Assembly (NCBI GenBank): GCA_025462735.1
Contig: JAOAPC010000022.1
Location: 1-64,000, forward strand
Reading direction: 5' to 3'
Length of the DNA: 64,000 nucleotides
Source: Acidobacteriaceae bacterium
Lineage (GTDB): Bacteria; Acidobacteriota; Terriglobia; Terriglobales; Acidobacteriaceae
Shown: positions 8,499 to 17,834 of the stretch, piece after piece
Numbering within the stretch: the stretch's first letter is position 1
Layout: each line of letters opens with the position of its first letter
Translations under genes and position numbers: made by a program
Notes under the pieces: generated by a model
What the model was told of the DNA's origin: nothing
Database searches by the model: none
Seen by the model: only the letters and a program-made list of their open reading frames with translations

Positions 8499-9257
8499 AT
8501 GAACTTCTCCTATCTTGTAACCATGACCCTGTGGGTCCTGCCGCTCGCACTTCAGGCCCTTATTGCGCTCGTTATGCTTAGGCGCAAACTGGTAACAAGT
8601 TTTCCCATTTTCTTCAGCTACACTGTCCTGGTGCTCTCCGGGGAGACCGCTCTCCTATTTGTAAAGAATCCAAGCAATAGTTACGCTCTCGTTTACTGGA
8701 GCCAGGAAGCGTTTGCGGTTTTGCTGGGCTTGGCAGTGATTTTCGAAATTTTGGGGCACATTCTTCCCCCCTCCCCCTTTATGGGATTTGTGTCGAAGTC
8801 CATTTGGATTTTCGGCGCTATTGCTGCCGTTGCAGCTCTTCTGATGTTGGTCTTGACCAACGGCAGTCAGGGAGCAGATCGGATTGTCGAATTTATCATC
8901 CTTGCGGAACGCTCCGCCCGATTTCTTCAGGCTTGCCTATTTATTGTGGTGATTGCGCTCATGTCGCGCCTGGGATTGACGTGGCACCATTACTCGGTCG
9001 GAATCGCCGCCGGCTTTGGTATCTACTCAGCACTGGCGCTTACCGCGTTCGAACTTCATGCTCACCTGCATTTCATGAGTTACAAGACGTTGGCGCTGCT
9101 TAATCCCGCAGCATATAATGTCGCGGCCCTCATTTGGGCCTTCTACATAGTGCGACCATGGCCAGCAACGGTAGTGGAGCATTTGCCCCACGGCACCAAT
9201 TTGGCGGAGTGGAATGAAGCGGTAGGCGGTTACATCAACCAATGGTATCGACGCTAG
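8499..9257 (+). CDS. Polytopic membrane protein of unknown function
   Basis: The protein has about seven hydrophobic helices, beginning MNFSYLVTMTLWVLPLALQA. I prefer the ATG at 8499 over the GTG at 8460 because the extra 13 residues are polar and unlike a leader. The C-terminal tail ends VGGYINQWYRR. I do not recognise a named family; the spacing of helices resembles small 7TM sensor proteins without catalytic motifs. It overlaps the next gene by 16 bases, so the two are very likely cotranslated, and it follows the secreted peptide gene closely. Confidence 0.75.
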   Translation: MNFSYLVTMTLWVLPLALQALIALVMLRRKLVTSFPIFFSYTVLVLSGETALLFVKNPSNSYALVYWSQEAFAVLLGLAVIFEILGHILPPSPFMGFVSKSIWIFGAIAAVAALLMLVLTNGSQGADRIVEFIILAERSARFLQACLFIVVIALMSRLGLTWHHYSVGIAAGFGIYSALALTAFELHAHLHFMSYKTLALLNPAAYNVAALIWAFYIVRPWPATVVEHLPHGTNLAEWNEAVGGYINQWYRR

Positions 9258-9748
9258 TAATCTTCGCAGTGGCTACATTGGCTCTGGTTTTTGTTTACGG
9301 GCTTCTACGCAGCGGGTATCCCGAAATACGTAACGGACGTGACTGGGACGAGAAAAAGCACGAGATTGACGTCCAGATCTTCCGGATCCTTCTAGACCGA
9401 AACGAAGAACTTCAACTTCAGAGCTTTCTTTCTCAAGATCAATTTGCGGCTTTCCAGAGGAGGCGAATACATTTGGGATTGCGTATGCTGCGATTGGTTG
9501 ACGAGAATGCCGGCATGTTGATGGAATTGGGACGGCTCGTAAAAATGAAAGGCGATCCGGCACTCGCGCTGAAGGTTGATGAACTGATCGCAACCGCGCT
9601 GCAGTTGCGATTGAATCTATTCCTTGCGAGGCTTTGCCTGTATGTAAAATGGCTCTTTCCATCTGCGACTGTATCCTTACCGGCTTTCGAAATGCGCTAT
9701 CAACAGCTGTTGGATTCTATGCAGGGGGCCAGCAGCGTGGCCGCGTAG
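9242..9748 (+). CDS. Single-pass membrane protein paired with the 7TM gene
   Basis: One N-terminal membrane helix (VSTLVIFAVATLALVFVYGLL) is followed by a 145-residue soluble, mostly helical domain rich in Leu and charged residues (RNEELQLQSFLSQDQFAAFQRRR). No enzymatic motif is visible. The 16-base overlap with the upstream 7TM gene suggests a complex or a shared pathway. Unknown family; an anti-sigma-like or receptor-coupling role would be guesswork. Confidence 0.7.
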   Translation: MVSTLVIFAVATLALVFVYGLLRSGYPEIRNGRDWDEKKHEIDVQIFRILLDRNEELQLQSFLSQDQFAAFQRRRIHLGLRMLRLVDENAGMLMELGRLVKMKGDPALALKVDELIATALQLRLNLFLARLCLYVKWLFPSATVSLPAFEMRYQQLLDSMQGASSVAA

Positions 9749-9929
9749 CTCTGAATCGGTCATTCTGCGATCTCGGTTATCTACGAGATCGGTTTCTCGA
9801 ACGTGATTGCTTTGGAGCAACTTCGATCGTCACTGTTGCGATGATTTTGCCCTTTGACTCTGACAATTGCATCGGTCAATGGGGTTAATTAATCCATCGA
9901 TAGTATGCTGGTAGATCAGGCCTAAGAAA

Positions 9930-10703
9930 ATGGAACCGGGAAAGTGGATTCGAGCGCTGCGCGAAGATCGGCTGATAAAACCGAGCGATGTCGAACGCAT
10001 TACGCGCACGGTTGCGGAAGCAAAAGGGAACACCGACTTTTATGTTCCACACTCTACCCTGGCCGACATTGAATCGGGTTCCATTCCTAGTATTCACAAA
10101 CTCTTCAGTCTGGCAATTTCGCTCAAGGTACCGTTGAACGAACTATTGTTACCCTTCGGGATCGATCCTAAGGAAATTGCTGATTATGAGGCGGGGTCGC
10201 GGCAGGATGCGCTTCAATTCCAATCTCTGACAGGCAATGAGGCCCCTTTCCGTTTTGCACTTAACTTCGACACGAATTCCAACACGCAGGAGACCACCCT
10301 TTTGAGGCTGCAGCCGCAGGATACGGCGAACTTGCCGCCGGTTCTGCGCGCCCAAATTGATCTTCGTTATCGATATGCGGTAATTGGTTCAAGCGATGAC
10401 AGCATGGCGGACTTGCTTCCTTCGCGATCAGTGGTTCAGATTGACACCTCACAGAACAGAGTTCAGGTGTTCGCGTGGCGAGTGCTTCGTGAGCGTCCTA
10501 TATACCTTGTCTGGCACACGGAAGGGCATACCTGCTGCTGGTGTCAGGTCGATGGACGAGAACTGACCATGGTGCCCCATCCGCTGTCGCGGCAGACAAT
10601 TCGGCGTTTCAAGATGCCCAGGGAAGCGACCGTAGTCGGCAGGGTAACAAATGCGTGGCTTCCGTTTGGGTCGGTTCAGCTCGAGCGCGACATTGCGTCG
10701 TAA
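9930..10703 (+). CDS. XRE-type regulator with S24-like C-terminal domain
   Basis: The N-terminal 80 residues form an XRE helix-turn-helix (HSTLADIESGSIPSIHKLFSLA). The C-terminal half (from about 145) follows the LexA/CI fold: YAVIGSSDDSMADLLPSRSV resembles the strand carrying the nucleophilic Ser (here in DDSM, residues 156-159), and VVGRVTNAWL resembles the last strand. The general-base Lys region reads RPIYLVWHTEGHTCCWC and has no Lys, so self-cleavage looks unlikely. It shares the HTH-plus-S24-like plan with the product of 6411-7571. Its 3' end overlaps the convergent gene by 28 bases. Confidence 0.75.
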   Translation: MEPGKWIRALREDRLIKPSDVERITRTVAEAKGNTDFYVPHSTLADIESGSIPSIHKLFSLAISLKVPLNELLLPFGIDPKEIADYEAGSRQDALQFQSLTGNEAPFRFALNFDTNSNTQETTLLRLQPQDTANLPPVLRAQIDLRYRYAVIGSSDDSMADLLPSRSVVQIDTSQNRVQVFAWRVLRERPIYLVWHTEGHTCCWCQVDGRELTMVPHPLSRQTIRRFKMPREATVVGRVTNAWLPFGSVQLERDIAS

Positions 10704-11227
10704 GACTCTTTCTCGATCCATCTCGAATAATTCAAAATCACCAACGCCAATTCAGTGTTCAGGCAAAAAAGGTCAGAGTAGATAGGGAGCGCCTGCAACG
10801 GAACGGTCGAGCGGTATGCCTGCAGGGATTGCCAAGTCCTCAAAACTGTGTCCCGATCGGCTCTCGTATAACGAATGTACTCCTCCAGTTGCAGCACATA
10901 CGCTGATATTGACGTCTTCAGCAGACGTCGAAAAACTTGATCATGACAGGCGCTTAAGGCGTGATCGGCTTCTTCCACTCCGATCATCGGAGAGAGTTCA
11001 GGATGAAGATAACGGCCGCTATTGCAGTCTCTGAGAGAAGCTAAGTACAACATTCTGGTCAGGTCGTTAGGAAGAACGTCGAGCCCCGTGACCCGAATGC
11101 ACGTTTCAAGGGCGGTCGCGGACACTTCGATTTGCGGGACAAGACGAACAGAGTCCTGGTGGGACTCAGTAACTAATCTCTTGGAAAGCCCCCACAGTCG
11201 ATTTGTCATTCTGTTCACCAGTTCCAA
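10676..11227 (-). CDS. Helical hypothetical protein
   Basis: The 183-residue protein is soluble and helical throughout, with no signal peptide and no known motif (SISAYVLQLEEYIRYTRADRDTVLRTW near the centre). It is tail-to-tail with the regulator at 9930, overlapping by 28 bases. I do not recognise it. The sequence looks coding over its full length, and the position at the end of the accessory block suggests it belongs with it. Confidence 0.6.
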   Translation of the reverse strand: MELVNRMTNRLWGLSKRLVTESHQDSVRLVPQIEVSATALETCIRVTGLDVLPNDLTRMLYLASLRDCNSGRYLHPELSPMIGVEEADHALSACHDQVFRRLLKTSISAYVLQLEEYIRYTRADRDTVLRTWQSLQAYRSTVPLQALPIYSDLFCLNTELALVILNYSRWIEKESYDAMSRSS

Positions 11228-11406
11228 GTTCAGGAAGGTCCCTGAACTCCGGATGTCCCTAACAACGACGTCCCTTTAGAATTCAGCTCGTGCCGAATAT
11301 TATTCCTAGTTTGTGAGATGTCGTCAGTTCCCCGCGATACACCAAGTAGTTATTACCCTGAGACCGGGGATAATAATATCACTGGCCGCGAACGGCCTTT
11401 GCAAGA

Positions 11407-12624
11407 CTACATTGTTCGGGTGAGTTCCGCGCACTCCCGCGCAATCGACCAATCCTCTTGCGCGCGAATTACTAGCACACGAACCGCAGATTTCGACGTT
11501 GATATCTCAACGTCCGGCTTGGCCAAGGCATTCTTTCCCTCATCGATTTGCGCTCCTAGAAAGCCCAGCTTGGCGCATGTGGCGCGGCGAACCTCTGCGG
11601 AGTTTTCGCCGATTCCCGCAGTGAAGGCGATCGCGTCCACTCCACCGAGTGAGGCAGCCATTGCGGCGATTCCTGTTTGCAGCCGGTGGACAAAAATATC
11701 AAAAGCGAGTTTGGCGCGCTCATTCCCGTTGCCGGCGGCTTTGACGACGTCCCGCATGTCGCTGGACACGCCGGATATGCCCAACAATCCCGAGCGGCGA
11801 TTCAGCGTCTCATCCAGTTGATCCACACTCGTGTGGTCTGCCCGCATGAGCTGCAGCAAAATACCTGGGTCAACCGAGCCGCCACGTGTCCCCATCATTA
11901 TGCCTTCAAGTGGAGTGAAACCCATGGTTGTATCTACGCTCTTACCAGCGTCGATGGCCGCGAGTGAGCACCCGTTTCCAAGATGGCAGCTGATGATTTT
12001 CAACGAAGAAATCTCGCGGCCCAGCATCCGCGCCGCCCGGTGTCCGCAATATTCATGACTGATTCCGTGAAACCCATAGCGCCGGATTCCGTGCTCGAAC
12101 CACTCGTACGGCCCAGGATAAACGGCTGCGTGGGGCGGCAGGGTGCGATGAAACCCCGTGTCGAAGACAGCGACTTGTGGTTTGCCGGGAAACAGCTTCT
12201 CGGCAATTTCAATCCCTTGCAGTCCTGCTTTGTTGTGCAGCGGCGCGATGGCAGAAACGTCAGCAATGGCCTGCTTAACCTCGGACGTGATAATCGTCGG
12301 CTGGCAAAGATGTGGCCCGCCGTGAACAATGCGGTGGCCAACTACGGCGATTTCGGAACCGTTGCGGATAGTCTGTGTCGGCGGCTGCCACAGTTTCTGC
12401 AGCATCTTCTCAAGTGACGATCTTCGATCTTTGGCTTGAACCACTGCTTCTGCATTGAATTTATTCCCGTCGGCATTTTTTAATGTAAGTGTTTCTTTGT
12501 CCCCGTCCCACTCAAGCTTGCCTTCCCAGAGTAGTGGCGTCGGCTCAGAGGAGGGTGTCGGATCCAGATCAAAGAGCGCACTCTTCTGGGTGCTCGATCC
12601 GGAGTTCAGAACAAGGATCTTCAT
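11407..12624 (-). CDS. ackA: Acetate kinase
   Basis: This enzyme interconverts acetyl phosphate plus ADP with acetate plus ATP. The family signatures are all visible: VLNSGSSTQKSALFD at the N-terminus, VGHRIVHGG, VFDTGFHRTLPPHA, GFHGISHEY, a phosphate-binding run CHLGNGCSLAAIDAG, and FTAGIGENSAEVR near the C-terminus. At 405 residues it has the normal length. It lies 114 bases downstream of the phosphoketolase gene on the same strand, so the pair can turn xylulose-5-P or fructose-6-P into acetate with one ATP by substrate-level phosphorylation. Confidence 0.97.
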   Translation of the reverse strand: MKILVLNSGSSTQKSALFDLDPTPSSEPTPLLWEGKLEWDGDKETLTLKNADGNKFNAEAVVQAKDRRSSLEKMLQKLWQPPTQTIRNGSEIAVVGHRIVHGGPHLCQPTIITSEVKQAIADVSAIAPLHNKAGLQGIEIAEKLFPGKPQVAVFDTGFHRTLPPHAAVYPGPYEWFEHGIRRYGFHGISHEYCGHRAARMLGREISSLKIISCHLGNGCSLAAIDAGKSVDTTMGFTPLEGIMMGTRGGSVDPGILLQLMRADHTSVDQLDETLNRRSGLLGISGVSSDMRDVVKAAGNGNERAKLAFDIFVHRLQTGIAAMAASLGGVDAIAFTAGIGENSAEVRRATCAKLGFLGAQIDEGKNALAKPDVEISTSKSAVRVLVIRAQEDWSIARECAELTRTM

Positions 12625-12640
12625 AGGGAAGAATTGGCTT

Positions 12641-12690
12641 TCCTTCGTGTACCTTTGTGCCCTTCGTGGTTAAAAAAATCATCGACCACA
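12641..12690. repeat. Interspersed repeat of the TTCGTGGTTAAA family
   Basis: The ackA-xfp spacer holds CTTTGTGCCCTTCGTGGTTAAA followed by an inverted partial copy ACCACAAAG. Related copies occur at 20651-20693, 20776-20826, 26465-26530 and about 33985-34050, always between genes. Confidence 0.6.
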
Positions 12691-12738
12691 AAGAAAACTA
12701 CGGTGCAAGACGGAAACAGCGAGGCAATCGGCTTTGAA

Positions 12739-15129
12739 TCAGTACGGCCATTTCCAATTCAGAATTTCCGGAAGGTCGATGCCGTGCTCAAAAATGTACT
12801 GTTTGTGTTCAATAAGTTTGTTACGGACGAATTGTTTGAAGTGTCCGCCGACCCTTTGCAGCTTGGGCACCCGATCTACCACGTCGCCCGCTAAATGGAA
12901 CCGATCGAGGTCATTCAACACGGTCATATCGAATGGAGTGGTGGTCGTGCCCTCTTCTTTATAGCCGCGCACATGAAGGTTGTCGTGATTATGGCGGCGA
13001 TAAGTGAGTCGATGGATCAACCACGGATACCCGTGATAAGCGAAGATAACCGGCTTATCGACGGTGAACAGGGAATCGAAGTCGCTGTCCGAAAGCCCGT
13101 GCGGGTGTTCGCTTGAGGGCTGAAGCGTCATCAGGTCCACAATGTTGATCACTCGGATTTTCAGATCAGGAAAGTGCTGTCGCAATAAATCCACCGCAGC
13201 CAGGATTTCGAGCGTTGGCACGTCTCCGGCGCAGGCCATAACAACGTCGGGCTCGGAGTCATCGTCATTGCTGGCCCACTCCCAAATGCCGATGCCATTT
13301 GTGCAATGCTCGATCGCCGATTCCATATCCAGCCACTGCAACTCTGGCTGTTTACCCGCCACCATCACATTCACGTAGTGGCGGCTGCGCAAACAATGGT
13401 CAGCAACCGACAACAGGCAATTCGCGTCCGGTGGCAGATACACACGCACTACGTCCGCCTTTTTGTTCATTACGTGATCAATGAATCCCGGGTCCTGGTG
13501 CGTGAACCCGTTGTGGTCCTGCCGCCAGACATGTGAAGTGAGCAGGTAATTCAGCGACGCAATAGGGCGCCGCCACTCGATAGTTCGCGTGACATTCAGC
13601 CACTTTGCATGCTGGTTGAACATTGAGTCCACGATGTGAATGAATGCCTCATAGCACGAGAAGAATCCGTGACGCCCGGTCAGCAGATATCCCTCCAGCC
13701 ATCCCTGGCACATGTGCTCGCTCAATATCTCGAGCACCCGGCCGTCGGGCGATAGGTTTTCGTCCACCGGCAGAATCGGCTCAAGCCATTCCTTGTCCGT
13801 GACCTCATACAAAGCCTCCAGCCGATTCGAGGCAGTTTCATCCGGGCCGAAAACACGAAAATTCTTGGACCCGAGATTCAGCTTCATCACGTCACGCAGA
13901 AATCCGCCGAGCACCCGCGTGGATTCGGCCTCCACCGTTCCGGGCCTCGGCACCTGGACTGCGTAGCTCTGAAAGTCCGGCATCACCAGATCGCGCAACA
14001 ACCTCCCGCCGTTTGCGTGCGGGTTCGCGCTCATCCGGCGGTCGCCCTTGGGCGCAAGGTCGGCCAGCTCGGGAACTAATTTGCCGGATTCATCAAACAA
14101 TTCTTCCGGACGATAACTGCGCATCCAGTCTTCCAGAATTTTTATGTGCGCGGGCTTCTGTTGCAGATCAGTCACCGGAACCTGGTGCGCACGCCAAGTC
14201 CCTTCAACCTGTTTCCCATCGACCATCTTTGGCCCTGTCCAGCCTTTTGGCGTTCGCATTACGATCATTGGCCATTCCGGTAGGCCCGGGTTCTTTCGGC
14301 CACGCGCTTCACTCTGGATCGAGCGAATCTCTTCAACAACTTGATCGAGCGTTGCCGCCATAAGCTGGTGCATGTGCTCCGGCTCGTGGCCTTCGAGGAA
14401 GTACGGCTTCCACCCGTAACCGCTGAACAGTTTGGTCAGTTGGTCGTCGCTCATTCGTCCGAGGATTGTCGGGTTCGCAATCTTATAGCCATTCAAGTGC
14501 AGAATCGGCAGCACCGCGCCATCATGCTGGGGATTAAGAAACTTATTGATATGCCATCCGGTCGCCAGGGGCCCGGTCTCGGCTTCGCCGTCGCCGACAA
14601 CGCAACAAACCAGCAGATCAGGATTATCAAATGCCGCTCCAGCAGCGTGACTGAGTGAATACCCAAGCTCGCCGCCTTCGTGGATTGACCCCGGGGTTTC
14701 CGGCGCGTCGTGGCTGGGAATCCCGCCGGGAAACGAGAATTGCTTGAACAACCGCTGCATGCCCTCTTCGTTCTGCCGGATGTTGGGATATAGCTCGCTA
14801 TAAGTACCTTCCAGATAAGCGTTGGCCACCATCCCCGGACCGCCGTGGCCGGGCCCGCAGACATAAATCACGTCGAGGTCGTATTTCGTGATGACCCGGT
14901 TGAAATGCACATAGATAAAATTCAGCCCCGGCGTGGTGCCGAAGTGCCCGAGCAGTCGCGGCTTAATGTGCTCCAGCTTCAGCGGCTCGCGCAACAGCGG
15001 GTTGGCGTACAAATAAATTTGTCCGACCGAAAGATAATTGGCGGCGCGCCAATACGCGTGGATGTTTGCGACTTCTTCTTGCGATAAAGGCGAATGAGAA
15101 ATACCGGGAAGGGAACTAACGGTCGTCAT
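12739..15129 (-). CDS. xfp: Phosphoketolase
   Basis: This thiamine-diphosphate enzyme cleaves xylulose-5-P (and often fructose-6-P) with phosphate to acetyl phosphate. At 796 residues it has the usual length. Visible signatures include [32 protein letters not shown], the loop [20 protein letters not shown] and the cofactor motif [27 protein letters not shown] ribosome site precedes the ATG. Acetate kinase lies just downstream. Whether it prefers C5 or C5/C6 sugars cannot be told from the sequence. Confidence 0.97.
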   Translation of the reverse strand: MTTVSSLPGISHSPLSQEEVANIHAYWRAANYLSVGQIYLYANPLLREPLKLEHIKPRLLGHFGTTPGLNFIYVHFNRVITKYDLDVIYVCGPGHGGPGMVANAYLEGTYSELYPNIRQNEEGMQRLFKQFSFPGGIPSHDAPETPGSIHEGGELGYSLSHAAGAAFDNPDLLVCCVVGDGEAETGPLATGWHINKFLNPQHDGAVLPILHLNGYKIANPTILGRMSDDQLTKLFSGYGWKPYFLEGHEPEHMHQLMAATLDQVVEEIRSIQSEARGRKNPGLPEWPMIVMRTPKGWTGPKMVDGKQVEGTWRAHQVPVTDLQQKPAHIKILEDWMRSYRPEELFDESGKLVPELADLAPKGDRRMSANPHANGGRLLRDLVMPDFQSYAVQVPRPGTVEAESTRVLGGFLRDVMKLNLGSKNFRVFGPDETASNRLEALYEVTDKEWLEPILPVDENLSPDGRVLEILSEHMCQGWLEGYLLTGRHGFFSCYEAFIHIVDSMFNQHAKWLNVTRTIEWRRPIASLNYLLTSHVWRQDHNGFTHQDPGFIDHVMNKKADVVRVYLPPDANCLLSVADHCLRSRHYVNVMVAGKQPELQWLDMESAIEHCTNGIGIWEWASNDDDSEPDVVMACAGDVPTLEILAAVDLLRQHFPDLKIRVINIVDLMTLQPSSEHPHGLSDSDFDSLFTVDKPVIFAYHGYPWLIHRLTYRRHNHDNLHVRGYKEEGTTTTPFDMTVLNDLDRFHLAGDVVDRVPKLQRVGGHFKQFVRNKLIEHKQYIFEHGIDLPEILNWKWPY

Positions 15130-15289
15130 GTGACCACCTCAGAACTTGAGAACTTCGCAACTACTAGCGACGTGCAGGGAACGATCAATTATCTCGCATC
15201 GCGAATAAAAAAGCCGTGAATGGACGATTGGACAAACGTCAGGTGGGAACAGCTCTCGCAGTGTTCGAAGGCCTAACTAAGCTTGTGGA

Positions 15290-15313
15290 GCTACGGGCGT
15301 CCCCGCCCGTAGC
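15290..15313. repeat. Palindromic repeat, possible terminator
   Basis: A 10-bp perfect stem GCTACGGGCG/CGCCCGTAGC with a 4-base loop lies just beyond the stop of the 15328 gene. A sister element with GGCACGGGC/GCCCGTGCC occurs at 37691-37713. There is no T tract, so it fits a repetitive extragenic palindrome better than a terminator. Confidence 0.6.
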
Positions 15314-15327
15314 ATCTGAGGGATGGC

Positions 15328-15984
15328 TTACGGTTTCTTTGGCGTCAGTCCGCAAGCTTGGGAAACTGATTTCAAGTCCAGTCCCTCGGGTGAGAACTCC
15401 GCAATCTGCGGACCGTCTGGCGTTAGAAACTCTATCCGAAACAAGTGCGCTCCGATCAACTCGCGCGCCGTACCTTTGTCCATGGCGAGGAAATGGCCGT
15501 TGATCCAATTCCAATTGTGATTGCCGTGAGCATTGTCCACGCGCACGGTTACCCGCATTTGCGGTTGCCCCCAAAATCCCGGCCAGTTGGGCCTCCCTAA
15601 GCGAACGTCAGGATGAAAATCTGCCAGGTTCAGCTTGCCATTGGTGCAATACAGAATGACTTTGGCCTGAGTGTCACTGTTTGCCGCGCTATTGGCCGGC
15701 AACTCGAACCGGACCCTCTTGGCCGCAGTCATGCGGTCTTCGGACGAATATTCCATCCAATTGCCACCGGCGTTCATGCCGTTTGCTGTGCCTTCGTAAT
15801 TTCCTTGATAATTTCCATTTCTCTGATCGTCTCTCCGATCGTCGCCGCGGTACTGGGCGAACAAGCTTACGCTGGAGAGCAACAGCATTGCGATCCCCAT
15901 GCCCCAAACGAAGTTGCGATTCAGACTTTGCAAATACGCTCCAAAGCTTTCCAAGATTTTTTTGGCCTTGCGCAAATGCTTCAA
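15328..15984 (-). CDS. Secreted protein with VasI-like C-terminal pattern
   Basis: A signal-like helix (GMGIAMLLLSSVSLFAQ) is followed by an Arg/Asp/Asn-rich linker and a domain of about 120 residues. Its pattern (AKVILYCTNGKLNL, MRVTVRVDN, then RIEFLTPDGPQIAEFSPEGL and a C-terminal Cys) resembles VasI-type and related beta-sandwich domains, with two cysteines that may form a disulfide. The annotated start is a TTG; an internal ATG at about 15900, directly before the hydrophobic core, is a good alternative. No secretion system genes are near, so a type VI link is not supported. Confidence 0.65.
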   Translation of the reverse strand: MKHLRKAKKILESFGAYLQSLNRNFVWGMGIAMLLLSSVSLFAQYRGDDRRDDQRNGNYQGNYEGTANGMNAGGNWMEYSSEDRMTAAKRVRFELPANSAANSDTQAKVILYCTNGKLNLADFHPDVRLGRPNWPGFWGQPQMRVTVRVDNAHGNHNWNWINGHFLAMDKGTARELIGAHLFRIEFLTPDGPQIAEFSPEGLDLKSVSQACGLTPKKP

Positions 15985-16095
15985 GTACCAGATTAATACG
16001 GTGGTGCGGTGAAATCACCTTACAAATCGTATTAACCCGAAATTCCGCAAAAGTTGCGCCCGGCGTTTCTGATCAATAGGCGCTGCTGATCGCGA

Positions 16096-17145
16096 TCAAC
16101 GGGAAGACGACTTTTCCGACGGCGCGTGGGTGCCTACTTGCAGCAAGTCTTTCGCCAGTTGCTCGGTATTGTGCCGCGCCACCCCGTCCTCATATAGGTA
16201 ATCGCCTAGAACTGGGCAAACTCCCACGGCTTCGATCTCGTCCAGATCGACCACAATTTGCGATGCCCCTTCGAGAGCATACTTCGCCTTCAGTTCGGGA
16301 GAAGCTGGCGTTCGGTTGATCAATGCATAGTCAAAAATCTGGCGTCCGGCATGGTCGTTAAGCGCTCGGATGTGGTCGGCGGCGGTGCGTCCCAGGCTCT
16401 CATTGGCCTGCGTCATCAAATTGCAGACGTACACCTTGGTCGCGGGTGACTCCGCAATTGCCTCTGGAATCCCACAGACCAGCAAGTTCGGAATCAGGCT
16501 GGTGAACAGCGACCCTGGACCCATGGTGATCAGGTCAGCTCGGGCAATTGCTTCGAGAGTTTGCGGTAGCGGCTTGGGGCCAGGAGGCACAAGAGACAAT
16601 TCTGCGATCCGGCCTTTGCTGGCGGTAATTTTGGTTTCTCCGCGGACGCGCGAGCCATCCTCCATCAATGCTTCTAACTCGATGTCGGCAGTTGTGGCCG
16701 GATAAATGTGCCCTCGGGTGGCCAGAATTTCCGAGGATGCCCGAACCGCCTCGCTGAAGTCGCCAGTCACGGAAGTGAGTGCGGCAAGAAAAAGATTGCC
16801 GAAGCTGTGGCCCTCGAGCCCCGTCCCTTTTTCAAATCGATGCTGAAATACTTTTGACAGCAGAGCCTCATCTTCGGAGAGCGCAACGATGCAGTTGCGC
16901 ACATCCCCGGGCGGAAGCATGTTGAACTCTTTACGCAACCGGCCGCTGGAGCCGCCATCGTCGGTAACGGTCACTACTGCAGAAAGTTCCGCGACCCGTG
17001 CGGAGTCGAAAGGCGCACCTTCCGCTTCGCCCGCCTGCGGCCCGGGTCTAACAACATATTTTTTGAGTCCCTTGAGAAGCGTGGAGAGACCGGTCCCACC
17101 GCCAATTGCCACTACTCGCAATTCGCGTCCGCTTTGGGGCGGCAT
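16096..17145 (-). CDS. yvcK: YvcK/CofD-like UDP-sugar-binding protein
   Basis: The product belongs to the YvcK (gluconeogenesis factor) family, which binds UDP-GlcNAc and influences central carbon and cell-wall metabolism. Motifs are AIGGGTGLSTLLKGLK at the N-terminus, TVTDDGGSSGRLR, GDVRNCIVAL, GHSFGNLFLAAL and MGPGSLFTSLIPNLLV. At 349 residues it has the family length, with an inserted acidic loop after residue 30. The TPR gene ends 5 bases upstream on the same strand, so they form an operon. In Firmicutes yvcK sits with rapZ-like and whiA genes; neither is here. Confidence 0.93.
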   Translation of the reverse strand: MPPQSGRELRVVAIGGGTGLSTLLKGLKKYVVRPGPQAGEAEGAPFDSARVAELSAVVTVTDDGGSSGRLRKEFNMLPPGDVRNCIVALSEDEALLSKVFQHRFEKGTGLEGHSFGNLFLAALTSVTGDFSEAVRASSEILATRGHIYPATTADIELEALMEDGSRVRGETKITASKGRIAELSLVPPGPKPLPQTLEAIARADLITMGPGSLFTSLIPNLLVCGIPEAIAESPATKVYVCNLMTQANESLGRTAADHIRALNDHAGRQIFDYALINRTPASPELKAKYALEGASQIVVDLDEIEAVGVCPVLGDYLYEDGVARHNTEQLAKDLLQVGTHAPSEKSSSR

Positions 17146-17150
17146 TGGAT

Positions 17151-17720
17151 CTAACCGAGCTCCTCGACTCCTTCTTCGGGAGGAAGAGCAATGTCCCCGC
17201 CGGGGTCGGGATAAAGCAGCTCAGTAAAGCGCGGGTCCTCGGAGAGATTTTGAAAATCCGAATCGTTACGTGCCTGGAAACGCAACGTGGGATTCAGACT
17301 CACGGCGCGAGCAAGATTTTTGAGCGAGTCTTCCACGTGCCCGGTAAGGCAGTCGAGCGCCGCCAGGCCATAAGCCACGTAGTCCGCTTTGGGCACTTGT
17401 TTGGAGAGCTTGTCGAGGTGCTCGCGGGCGCTGACGTAATCCCCGATGTTAATGAGCGACACCACGAAATCGTAGTGCTCCTCAGCCGTCTTGAATTGTG
17501 TGGCGCCGCGCTCCATCTGCTGGTTGCATGCGTTCATGTGGACGGCTGCGCGGTCCGCGAGTTCACGGTTATTGCCCGCGACCACCTTTTGCAGCAGGGT
17601 CTTGGCTTTGTCGTACTTGTGCTCCTGCATGGCACGCAGTCCGTTTTCATAAGACTGCAGCAGTTGCGCCAGTTGGGGATCGCTCACGAGAGTGTGCTTG
17701 GCTGTGGGTTTCGGGGCCAT
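17151..17720 (-). CDS. TPR-repeat protein
   Basis: Starting at the internal ATG (MAPKPTAK), the product has about 189 residues with two or three tetratricopeptide-like helical pairs (YENGLRAMQEHKYDKAKTLLQ, VSLINIGDYVSAREHLDKL, AALDCLTGHVEDSLKNLARAV). The longer TTG start at 17759 adds 13 residues, but the GAGG site lies close before the ATG. There is no signal peptide. It probably works as a cytoplasmic scaffold; its close linkage to yvcK suggests a functional link that I cannot specify. Confidence 0.8.
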   Translation of the reverse strand: MAPKPTAKHTLVSDPQLAQLLQSYENGLRAMQEHKYDKAKTLLQKVVAGNNRELADRAAVHMNACNQQMERGATQFKTAEEHYDFVVSLINIGDYVSAREHLDKLSKQVPKADYVAYGLAALDCLTGHVEDSLKNLARAVSLNPTLRFQARNDSDFQNLSEDPRFTELLYPDPGGDIALPPEEGVEELG

Positions 17721-17763
17721 CTGAAGGATTTTTCCTCGGTTTGTCGTAAGGGGATCCAAACGG

Positions 17764-17834
17764 CTACTAGCTTTTTAGCCTTAGCCTCTAGCCAGAGCAG
17801 TTGGTCTTGCTAAGAGCTGCCAGCTAAGAGCTAT
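17764..17834. repeat. CTAAGAGCT-type interspersed repeat
   Basis: The spacer contains several versions of the unit (GCTTTTTAGCC, GCTAAGAGCT, AGCTAAGAGCT), running into the stop region of the next gene. Related runs flank msrB at 48628-48660 and 48723-48752. Confidence 0.5.

Noticed and set aside
11318-11821. 167-aa plus-strand frame at the ackA 3' end
   Set aside because: Mostly antisense to ackA, and its low-complexity Ser/Arg content is typical of shadow frames.
15328-15984. Type VI secretion link for the VasI-like protein
   Set aside because: No tss genes are nearby and the similarity is only a loose domain pattern.
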